Source of the DNA: an uncultured Bacteroidales bacterium
GTDB lineage: Bacteria; Bacteroidota; Bacteroidia; Bacteroidales; F082
Direction of reading: 5' to 3'
Assembly (NCBI GenBank): GCA_937884015.1
Contig: CALGBV010000409.1
Span: 1-20,164 of the forward strand
Length of the DNA stretch: 20,164 bases
Numbering within the stretch: position 1 is the stretch's first letter; every line of letters begins with the position of its first letter. A model generated the notes under the pieces. It was given only the letters and a program-made list of their open reading frames with translations. It ran no database searches and was not told the DNA's origin. Below are positions 6,429-14,337 of the stretch, in pieces. The position numbers and the translations under genes are program-made.

Positions 6429-9400
6429 ATGAATAGGAAAAATCTACTTTTTCTCTTTCTTGCAGTGCTCATAATGCCTCTTTCGGCGCTTGCCCAGAGC
6501 ATTACCGTTACAGGAAAGGTCATTTCGAGTGAAGATGGTTTAGGTTTGCCTGGCGTGACCATTCAGGTGAAAGGTATCACAGATGGCACCGTTACCGATT
6601 TGGATGGTAATTATTCCATCAACACAGATGCGAAGAAAACATTGATTTTCAGTTTCGTCGGCTTTAAGACCAAGGAAATTGCCATCAATGGGAAAAACAA
6701 AATCAACGTTACGCTTGATGTTGATGCCCAATTGCTTGATGATGTCGTTGTGACGGCTCTTGGCATTAAGCGTCAGAAGCGCGAGTTGGGTTATGCAACC
6801 GAAGAAATCGGCGGCGATTTGGTGGCGCGTTCAGGTTCGGGCAACGTCATCAGTGCCTTGAGCGGTCGTTCTGCAGGTGTGCAAATCATCAATCCTACTG
6901 GCGTTGACGGCGGTTCGTCGCGTATTGTCATCCGTGGTAACAACAGCATTTTCGGCGACAACCAGCCTCTGATTGTGGTAGATGGTGTGCCGATGACCAA
7001 CGAAGGCGGCCTGACCGATTGGAGCGGTGGCCGCGACTGGGGTACAGCCTTGAACAACATCAACCAGGAAGATATCGAGAACATTGACATTCTGAAAGGA
7101 CCTACCGCAGCAGCCCTTTACGGTTCTCGAGGCGGTAACGGCGTGTTGCTCATCACCACAAAGAAAGGTACCAAGCAGAAAGGTTTAGGTCTCACTTATT
7201 CATTCGGTTACAAAATTACGGAGCCTTATCTGTACCGCAAGGTTCAGAACAAGTATGGTGCCGGCGGCCCGATTACTTTCAATACGCCGACTTTGACACC
7301 TGTCGAAGGTCTGTTTGACGAAGATGGCAATCAGGTTTATGAATATCCTGGCATTTACAGTGTCGACAATGGTCCGGAAGGTGAGCCGACCAACACCACT
7401 TTCGGTTATTATGGCGGTGCCGTTTCGTGGGGTCCCGAAATGAATGGCGAAAGCGTTCAATGGTGGGACGGCCAAATCCGTAAATATTCGCCACAGCCTG
7501 ATAATCTGAGCATGTTGTATAAGAACGGCCACACGATGAACAATAACATTTCGTTCCAGAATGCCGGTGATTTCGGTTCCATCCGCGTTTCGTTCACCGA
7601 TTCGAGAACCGATGCCATCATCGACAACTGCAATTTGCGTCAGACGACTGTGAATGTCGGAACATTGATTAATGTTTCGGAAAAAATCAAGGTTGATGTT
7701 GCTTTCAACTATTTGGATTACTTCCGCTTGAATTCGCCTGAAATCGGTGAATCGTACAGTAACTTCAACAAAGGTTTGCTTTACAGTTGGCCGCGCAGCT
7801 GGCAGGGCATCGAAAGCACGACTTACGAAAATCCTGACGGCACGATGAACCAGTTCAGCGGTTATCCTTATCAATACATTTACAGCAACACATTCTGGTC
7901 GTTTTACAACAACAACACGACCCTCGACCGCGACAAAATGTATGGTTCCATCCGTTTGACTTACGATGTTACGCCTTGGTTGAATGCCAGCGCAAAAGTC
8001 GCATTGGACTGGAACAACGATAACTACACGACAAAAAACAAGCCGACGACCATTGATGGCATGGCTGGCGGTTACTACTCGAAGAGCAAGGCAACATCCA
8101 TCACCCGCGATGCCGATTTCCTGTTGACCGCTTATAAAGACAAGATTTTCGGTTCAAAGTTCAATGTAAAATTCTCGGTTGGTGCTGAGCAATATTACGG
8201 TTATCGCGAAGGTTTGAACGGTGCATCAGGCACTTGGTCGTATGCCAACTTATACACCATTTACAACTACACTTCGGCTGCCGAAAGAGTATTCGGCGAA
8301 TCACGTTGGGAAAAGCAAGTCAATTCGGTTTACTCATTCTTTAACTTGGCTTACAGCGATTGGATGTTCTTGGATGTCACAGGCCGTAACGACTGGTCAT
8401 CGACTTTGCCAATCACGAACAACAGTTATTTCTACCCATCGGCAACCCTGAGTTTTGTGCCGACATCAGCATTCAAAAACTGGAATTGGGGTCCTGTCAA
8501 TTTCCTGAAACTGAGAGCATCGTGGGCTAAGACGGCAAGCGATACCGACCCGTATCAGTTGACTTACACCTATAACACAGGTTCATTCGGCAACCAGCTT
8601 TCGGCCACTTTGCCGACCACAGTTCCGCCATTGGAATTGAAACCGCAGCGTCAGCGTTCCTACGAATTGGGTTTTGACCTCGGTTTGGGACCACGTTTCA
8701 ATATGGACTTCACCTATTACGACATCTATTCCTGGGATCAGATTCTGTCATCACCGGTAGCACCTTCGTCAGGATCAAGCAACGTGACCATCAACACGGG
8801 TGTCGTTACCAATAAAGGTATCGAAGCCATCATGAGTTACGATATTGCCCAAGGCAAGGATTACGCTGTTCAGATGGGTCTGAACATTGCCCGCAACAAG
8901 AACCGCATCGTCGATTTGGCAGGATCCGACATGTATATGCTTTCCGAAATTTGGGGTTCCAACGGTCCGGCCATTGCCGTTGCCGAAGGCGAAGAATACG
9001 GAACAATCTACGGTTGGGATTACGTCTACGAATACACCATGCCTGATGGCACTGTCATTGGTCCATTTTATGATGAAAATGGCAAACCGCTTCCTTTGAT
9101 AAATGAAGAAGGCACTGAATATCTGAAGACCGAAAACCGCGTTCCAGTCGGCAACTGCGCTCCATTGGTCACAGGCGGTATCAATCTCAGGGCTTCCTAC
9201 AAGGGATTTTCACTTTATGCATTGGTTGATGCCAAATTGGGCGGTCAGATTTATTGCGGTTCATACGTCATCGGTATGCAGACCGGTCAAAGTCTTGAAA
9301 CCCTTTATGAACGTGATGGCAACGGCCTTCCATTCTATGATGAAAACGGTCAACTCATTGGCAATTATGGTGTTATTTTGCCTGGTCAGTGCATCAATAC

Positions 9401-9758
9401 CGAAACGGGCGAGACACATCAAAATGAAAATGTGGTTCATTACCTTTATAAATATATGCCAAACTACGGTGGTTGGGGCAATTACCTCACCACGCCTGGC
9501 ATTGTGAACAACACTTGGATTAAGATGCGCGAACTTTCGTTGACCTACGATCTGCCGCAACGTTTGCTTGAAAAGCAGAACTTCTTCAAGCAGGTTTCCA
9601 TCTCGTTGGTTGGCCGCGACTTGTTCTATTTCTACAAGACTTTGCCCGACAACATCAATCCGGAAGGAACGCAAGGTTCGGGCAATGCACAAGGTCTGGA
9701 ATATGCTTCCTATCCTGGCACAAGGTCGTTTATGTTATCATTGAAAGTCAGTCTGTAA
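6429..9758 (+). CDS. SusC/RagA-family TonB-dependent outer membrane transporter
   Basis: The 1109-residue protein has the full SusC layout. A signal peptide ends near ALAQ (20-23). A carboxypeptidase-regulatory-like domain covers about 25-100 (VTGKVISSEDGLGLPGVTI), and a TonB-box-like stretch LLDDVVVTALG lies at 102-112. The plug domain covers about 113-245, including DIENIDILKGPTAAALYGS. A large beta-barrel ends in the aromatic/hydrophobic strand FMLSLKVSL. SusC proteins import oligosaccharides or peptides across the outer membrane with energy from TonB-ExbBD, working with a SusD lid. The SusD gene begins 22 bases after the stop, so they are cotranscribed. The substrate cannot be read from sequence; neighbours suggest a product of glycoprotein deglycosylation. 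No anti-sigma or hybrid two-component regulator is beside it. Confidence 0.95.
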   Translation: MNRKNLLFLFLAVLIMPLSALAQSITVTGKVISSEDGLGLPGVTIQVKGITDGTVTDLDGNYSINTDAKKTLIFSFVGFKTKEIAINGKNKINVTLDVDAQLLDDVVVTALGIKRQKRELGYATEEIGGDLVARSGSGNVISALSGRSAGVQIINPTGVDGGSSRIVIRGNNSIFGDNQPLIVVDGVPMTNEGGLTDWSGGRDWGTALNNINQEDIENIDILKGPTAAALYGSRGGNGVLLITTKKGTKQKGLGLTYSFGYKITEPYLYRKVQNKYGAGGPITFNTPTLTPVEGLFDEDGNQVYEYPGIYSVDNGPEGEPTNTTFGYYGGAVSWGPEMNGESVQWWDGQIRKYSPQPDNLSMLYKNGHTMNNNISFQNAGDFGSIRVSFTDSRTDAIIDNCNLRQTTVNVGTLINVSEKIKVDVAFNYLDYFRLNSPEIGESYSNFNKGLLYSWPRSWQGIESTTYENPDGTMNQFSGYPYQYIYSNTFWSFYNNNTTLDRDKMYGSIRLTYDVTPWLNASAKVALDWNNDNYTTKNKPTTIDGMAGGYYSKSKATSITRDADFLLTAYKDKIFGSKFNVKFSVGAEQYYGYREGLNGASGTWSYANLYTIYNYTSAAERVFGESRWEKQVNSVYSFFNLAYSDWMFLDVTGRNDWSSTLPITNNSYFYPSATLSFVPTSAFKNWNWGPVNFLKLRASWAKTASDTDPYQLTYTYNTGSFGNQLSATLPTTVPPLELKPQRQRSYELGFDLGLGPRFNMDFTYYDIYSWDQILSSPVAPSSGSSNVTINTGVVTNKGIEAIMSYDIAQGKDYAVQMGLNIARNKNRIVDLAGSDMYMLSEIWGSNGPAIAVAEGEEYGTIYGWDYVYEYTMPDGTVIGPFYDENGKPLPLINEEGTEYLKTENRVPVGNCAPLVTGGINLRASYKGFSLYALVDAKLGGQIYCGSYVIGMQTGQSLETLYERDGNGLPFYDENGQLIGNYGVILPGQCINTETGETHQNENVVHYLYKYMPNYGGWGNYLTTPGIVNNTWIKMRELSLTYDLPQRLLEKQNFFKQVSISLVGRDLFYFYKTLPDNINPEGTQGSGNAQGLEYASYPGTRSFMLSLKVSL

Positions 9759-9780
9759 TTAACGTTTAAAATTGAAGACA

Positions 9781-11481
9781 ATGAAAAAGTTAATCATCAT
9801 ATCAGTCGTATTGCTTGGTTTGGCTTCATGCACCAAGAATTTTGAAGAAATGAACGAAAACCCGTTCAGCCCGACGGGAACGACTGTCGAGGCCTTGTTC
9901 AACGGTGTGGTCAGTTCGTTGCAGCAGACATCAAACGACATGTTCTATTTGCAGAACGAAATCTTCTATCCTGAAACTGAATTAGCCGCCTTGACATCCG
10001 ATGCTTGGGGCAACTCGCAAATCGGAACGGCTTCAGTTTGGTCGAATTATTACAGCGCATTGTCGAACATCCGCGAAATTGAAAAGCGTTTTGACGATTA
10101 TTGCGTAGAAAAAGGCGATGATTCCATTTGTGATAAGGTTCGTGCGCAACTTATTATTTTAAAGGCATATAAGACTTTGAAAGTCACTGACATTTTCGGC
10201 GATATGCCTTACACGCAGGCTGGACGCATTTGGGAAGGTGCCGACAATTCGGAATATATGAAGCCGAAATGGGACAAGCAGCAAGACATTTATGAATCGG
10301 TGCTGAAGGAACTGGAATGGGCACGCAACATTCTGGTTGAAAATCCTGAAATGACGCCTAATGGAAACGAATATTACAAATTGGGTTACGATGTGCTGTT
10401 CAGCAACAACTACACGCAATGGGCCGAATTTGCCAATTCATTGATTTTGCGCCACGGCTTGCGCATGTATGACAAAGAACCTGCATTTGCTGAGCCTTTG
10501 CTGGTCGATGCCTACAATTTCAATTATTCGGTTCTGAGTGCATCGGGTGGCGTGGCTACCGGCGGTGCCATTGCTCTGTGGCCGAGCGTGTTGAACACAA
10601 GCTGGGACATGAACTGGGCATTCCGTGAGCACAAAAATCTCCGCATGGGCGAAACCGTCTGGAGTTGCCTGAGCCATACCGACGACATGGACGGCAGCGG
10701 CATTTTCGACTATCGTACCTTCGTTTTCTTTGACACAAGCCACAAGAACGACAGTTTCCCTGATGGAGCTTGGCACGCTTATCCACAAATCCGTACGTTG
10801 GAAACGCCAAACGAAGGTGGTACACCATACGCTCAGACCCGCGATGCCAACTACACCTTCAAAGGTCCTGCCTGCCTGTTCTCGCCTATCAATTACTATC
10901 TGACCCGCGATGAAAAATACATCCCTCAGATACTGATTACCTACGCAGATGTCCTCTTTATGAAGGCTGAAATCGAACTTCGTCACATTGGCGGCATCAA
11001 TCCGCCAAGCATGGGCATTGAAGAATCCATCCGTCAAGGCATTTATCAGTCGTGCCTCTTCTGGACGCATCTGCCGCAAAACACCAGCCGTTGGACTTAC
11101 TTTTATCCACAATACACCAGTTATATAGGAAGTCTCGACATTTGGGCTTGGAGCAACAACATGGCAGCCAATATCATGAACTATGCCGTTTACATGAATC
11201 CTGATTTCGGCTATACGGATGAAGATTATCTGAACCTGATTTACCAGCAACGCTGGCTGAACCTCTTCCGCGAACCGCAGGAAGCTTGGTCTTTGGCTCG
11301 TCGCACTTGGGCAACGCCAACCACCACCAACCATGCCAAGCTGACTTCATTCCGCATGGAATATCCTCAGAACGAAGTGGAATACAACTACGACAACTAC
11401 ACGACGCAAGTCGGCACAATGTCGAATGGCGACAGCCGTCAAACGCCTGTGTGGTGGATGACGAAGACTTCGGCAAGATAA
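9781..11481 (+). CDS. SusD/RagB-family nutrient-binding outer membrane lipoprotein
   Basis: The 566-residue protein begins MKKLIIISVVLLGLASC, a lipoprotein signal with the lipid-attached Cys at position 17. It is therefore predicted to be surface-anchored and to form the lid of the SusC barrel. The start of the mature part (TKNFEEMNENPFSPTG), the helical block KAYKTLKVTDIFGDMPYTQAG (128-148) and the C-terminal ITYADVLFMKAEIELR region fit the SusD-like_2 (PF12771) branch of TPR-based SusD proteins. An in-frame TTG 9 bases upstream (9772) is less likely than the ATG at 9781. It follows SusC by 22 bases. Two consecutive hairpins stand directly after the stop codon and probably end or reduce the susCD transcript. 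The ligand is unknown. Confidence 0.93.
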   Translation: MKKLIIISVVLLGLASCTKNFEEMNENPFSPTGTTVEALFNGVVSSLQQTSNDMFYLQNEIFYPETELAALTSDAWGNSQIGTASVWSNYYSALSNIREIEKRFDDYCVEKGDDSICDKVRAQLIILKAYKTLKVTDIFGDMPYTQAGRIWEGADNSEYMKPKWDKQQDIYESVLKELEWARNILVENPEMTPNGNEYYKLGYDVLFSNNYTQWAEFANSLILRHGLRMYDKEPAFAEPLLVDAYNFNYSVLSASGGVATGGAIALWPSVLNTSWDMNWAFREHKNLRMGETVWSCLSHTDDMDGSGIFDYRTFVFFDTSHKNDSFPDGAWHAYPQIRTLETPNEGGTPYAQTRDANYTFKGPACLFSPINYYLTRDEKYIPQILITYADVLFMKAEIELRHIGGINPPSMGIEESIRQGIYQSCLFWTHLPQNTSRWTYFYPQYTSYIGSLDIWAWSNNMAANIMNYAVYMNPDFGYTDEDYLNLIYQQRWLNLFREPQEAWSLARRTWATPTTTNHAKLTSFRMEYPQNEVEYNYDNYTTQVGTMSNGDSRQTPVWWMTKTSAR

Positions 11482-11485
11482 TGGT

Positions 11486-11526
11486 TTCGGGCGCAATCAC
11501 GCAAAAAAAGGCAGATTGCGCCCGAA
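11486..11526 (+). terminator. Hairpin 1 after susD
   Basis: Arms 11486-11498 and 11514-11526 are perfectly complementary over 13 bases and GC-rich, with a 15-base loop. It starts 5 bases after the SusD stop codon. The T-run after the stem is short, so it may work together with the next hairpin or stabilise the message end. Confidence 0.65.
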
Positions 11527-11536
11527 TTTGATGCTA

Positions 11537-11581
11537 AGTTTTGGCGCAATCTTGGATTTTTTCTAACTTTGCGCCAAAACT
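11537..11581 (+). terminator. Hairpin 2 after susD
   Basis: Arms 11537-11549 and 11569-11581 pair perfectly over 13 bases around a 19-base loop; GTTTTATAA follows. Its left arm and the next base or two share GGCGCAATC with the left arm of hairpin 1. The two tandem stems suggest a strong or regulated end of susCD transcription. Confidence 0.65.
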
Positions 11582-11643
11582 GTTTTATAACCATCAGTTA
11601 TTCAATTATTTATAAAATAACGAAAATAACAGCACTTTTTATC

Positions 11644-11651
11644 TATATTTG
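11644..11651 (+). promoter_or_regulatory. Probable -7 element of the first PNGase F-like gene
   Basis: TATATTTG followed by C fits TAnnTTTG, 37 bases before the start codon. No TTG is seen at the -33 spacing. Together with the hairpins just upstream it suggests the PNGase-like genes have their own promoter rather than relying only on susCD read-through. Confidence 0.45.
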
Positions 11652-11687
11652 CACCCAAAATAGATAGATTTTCAAATACTTACCAAT

Positions 11688-14231
11688 ATGAAAAAGTCAT
11701 TATTACTTGTTCTCAGTCTTGTCTTCGCTTTTGCGGCAAAGGCTCAGGTCGAATACATTTACGATTTCAACAGCTTGCAGACGGGTACGCAGTGCTTGAA
11801 TGGTCAGGATGGCTGGTCGACGCATTACCAGACGGCTGGCACATCGCAGGATTTCGATGTCGATTACACTGCCGACGGCGGCATTACGCCCGATGAAAGC
11901 ATTGGCGTTTGGTATCCTTACGGCGGCCCGGGCGTGGGTCGTACCGCTACCCGAAAGGCAAGTCCGGATTTCAATTTCTCTTTCCAGAATGGCGGCATCA
12001 TGGATTTTGAAATCGATGTGCAACGCAACTGGTGGGGCTGTTTCTTCGGTGTCGGTTTCGATGGCGATGGCGACGGCAACATCCTTCCTGGCATGACCGA
12101 AAGCGATGGCGGCGTGTATATCCGCATCAAGCAGGAAGGTGCTGAAAATCATTCCACTTTGAATCTTCCTAACGGCACTTCCATTGCTTTCGATTATGAT
12201 GAAGGCGGCTGGGCGCGTTACAAAATGTCGTTCGATTTCGGCGCTTTCGATGGCGAAGGTTCTGTCACGGTTTTCGTGATGCCAAACTGCGATGGCGAAT
12301 GGATTCAGCAGGCGGCTGCTACCAATGTCAATATGCACCTTACACCAGGTTCGGGCAATATGTCGGACTATCAGGTTTGGGATGGCGTTTATTTCCATTC
12401 ACAAGGCGGAACGGGTGCTTTCGACAACATTCTTGTCCGTCAGCAACCCGATGGCAATGCACAACTCATTGATATGGCCGACATTCTGAATCAGCTGATT
12501 TTCAACAATCCGATTACCTTGACGGCTACCGCATCATCAAATCTGCCAGTCAGTTTCGAAATGATGGAGGGTCCGGCCACCATCAGCGGCAATGTGCTGA
12601 CTTTGACGGGCGAAACGGGCATCGTGAAACTCAAGGCTTCGCAAGCCGGCAACGACCAGTGGCTTCCTGCTCCTGATGTCGTCAAGACTTTTGAAGTCGT
12701 CGACCCGTATGCCTATGAACCTGAAGTGAAAATTCGCCGTCCTTTCGATGGCACGAAAGTCTATATGGATGCTCTTCATCCAGTGATGCTTGTGGTTTCG
12801 GCATACATTGAACACCCCGAAGTCATAAAGTTCACGGATATTACTTGCTCAATTGACGGTCAGCAAATTGCCTTGCACACCGATTATCCCGATGATTCGG
12901 ACAATGGCTATTATTACAATGTGTGGACACCGAGCGCATTCGGCACTTACAACATGACGGTCAGCGTGACGCAATCGGGCGATATGACCACGACTTTCAC
13001 TAATTCCTTTGAAATCACCAATCAGATTGACAACACTTTGGATGTCGTAACGATGAATGGCGACATGATTTGCACGCCTTCCATTCAGAGCGTGAGAGGC
13101 GAATATGCAATGCCTTCGCATGTGGGCGCTTTCAATGACATTGTGGCGCATTATGACCACAATTGCGTGAATGGCAACTGTGATGCTTACGACAGGGTTG
13201 GCGGTGTGAAAATCAGAAACTACCGTGGCGAATGGGTGGAATTATTCCGCTACATTTCTCCATTTGGCGTTCAATGCGAGGATGAAGTGAATGTCAGCGA
13301 CTACACTTCCTTGCTGCAAGGTTTGGTTGAGTTTGAATATTATTTCGAATCGTGGAGTGGTTCGGGCTACAATCCTGTCCTGACTTTCACTTTCACCAAA
13401 GGCACGCCTGAATATCTCTATGCCGATGTTGATGAAATTTGGTTCGATATGTACGGTTTTGGCGATTATGCCAACCAACAGCCTGTGCCAGTGGTCAATT
13501 ATCAATTCAGCGATAAGGCCGAGGCTGCAAAACTGAAAATGACGACTACGGGACACAACTGGAGCAGCGGTCAGAACGGCACTTACAACACAGGCAATGC
13601 GGCTGAATTTTACGAAGCCACACACCATATTTTAATCAACGGCGAAAGCAAATACGACCAGCATCTTTGGAGAACCTGCAACCCGAATCCGGCTGGCTGT
13701 TCGCCGCAAAACGGCACTTGGACCTACAACCGCAGCGGCTGGTGCCCAGGTTCCATTGGCATGGTCTGGGACTTCGACTTGACGGATTACATTTCCGCCG
13801 GCAGTGCCGAACTTTTCTATCAGTTCGACCCGACTTATCTCGACTACTGCCATCCGAATCATCCGGATTGCATTGATGGCCAGACTTGCACTGATTGCGC
13901 AGCACCCGACAATCCGGTTTTGCGCGTGGCGGGCAAGGTCATCACTTTCAGCAATGACGAGGAAATGGTGCTGAGCGTAAATCCGATAGAGACGGAATCC
14001 TCATTCACGGCAAGCCTTTATCCGAATCCTGCCAAGAACTTGCTGACCATCAAGACGGATTACGACAAAGGCGCCGTCAGCGTTTTGGTGCTGAACATGC
14101 AAGGTCAGGAGGTGATGTATTTCACTGTCGAAGGCCAGCGCACCATCGATGTCAGCCGTTTGCCAGCCGGCATTTACACCGTGAAGATGCTTGGCGGCAG
14201 CGTAGTGACGCAGAAAGTGGTGATTGAATAA
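11688..14231 (+). CDS. Secreted PNGase F-like glycoamidase with T9SS sorting domain (paralog 1)
   Basis: The 847-residue protein starts with a signal peptide ending AKAQ (17-20). Residues about 22-252 look like a lectin-type jelly roll with a DGDGDG calcium-type motif (125-130). Two Ig-like domains follow (about 258-340 and 341-446). Residues about 452-750 align with both domains of Elizabethkingia PNGase F, the enzyme that cleaves N-glycans from asparagine: CDAYDR (498-503) matches CDEWDR, ESW (554-556) matches ETW, AAEFYEATH (638-646) matches CAEWCFRTH, and RSGWCPG (682-688) matches RAGWCPG. So Asp502, Glu554 and Glu640 correspond to catalytic Asp60, Glu118 and Glu206. The C-terminus (about 775-847, LYPNPAKN...GIYTVKM...KVVIE) is a type A T9SS sorting signal, implying export to the surface. 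The alignment was made from memory; activity is inferred. Confidence 0.87.
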   Translation: MKKSLLLVLSLVFAFAAKAQVEYIYDFNSLQTGTQCLNGQDGWSTHYQTAGTSQDFDVDYTADGGITPDESIGVWYPYGGPGVGRTATRKASPDFNFSFQNGGIMDFEIDVQRNWWGCFFGVGFDGDGDGNILPGMTESDGGVYIRIKQEGAENHSTLNLPNGTSIAFDYDEGGWARYKMSFDFGAFDGEGSVTVFVMPNCDGEWIQQAAATNVNMHLTPGSGNMSDYQVWDGVYFHSQGGTGAFDNILVRQQPDGNAQLIDMADILNQLIFNNPITLTATASSNLPVSFEMMEGPATISGNVLTLTGETGIVKLKASQAGNDQWLPAPDVVKTFEVVDPYAYEPEVKIRRPFDGTKVYMDALHPVMLVVSAYIEHPEVIKFTDITCSIDGQQIALHTDYPDDSDNGYYYNVWTPSAFGTYNMTVSVTQSGDMTTTFTNSFEITNQIDNTLDVVTMNGDMICTPSIQSVRGEYAMPSHVGAFNDIVAHYDHNCVNGNCDAYDRVGGVKIRNYRGEWVELFRYISPFGVQCEDEVNVSDYTSLLQGLVEFEYYFESWSGSGYNPVLTFTFTKGTPEYLYADVDEIWFDMYGFGDYANQQPVPVVNYQFSDKAEAAKLKMTTTGHNWSSGQNGTYNTGNAAEFYEATHHILINGESKYDQHLWRTCNPNPAGCSPQNGTWTYNRSGWCPGSIGMVWDFDLTDYISAGSAELFYQFDPTYLDYCHPNHPDCIDGQTCTDCAAPDNPVLRVAGKVITFSNDEEMVLSVNPIETESSFTASLYPNPAKNLLTIKTDYDKGAVSVLVLNMQGQEVMYFTVEGQRTIDVSRLPAGIYTVKMLGGSVVTQKVVIE

Positions 14232-14337
14232 TATGTTTCCATAATGGAAAAACCTTTATTTTAGCACCGTGAATGAATAAACTATAATAAATAATACGAT
14301 TCATTATATTGGTTATCAATAATTTAAAATCATACCT

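Noticed and set aside
10438..11334. A 298-codon open frame on the minus strand inside the SusD gene
   Set aside because: It is an antisense shadow of a well-supported SusD gene; the translation has no recognisable domain.
11703..12398. A 231-codon minus-strand frame inside the first PNGase F-like gene
   Set aside because: It overlaps the strongly supported gene with signal peptide and domains; no family resemblance in the antisense translation.
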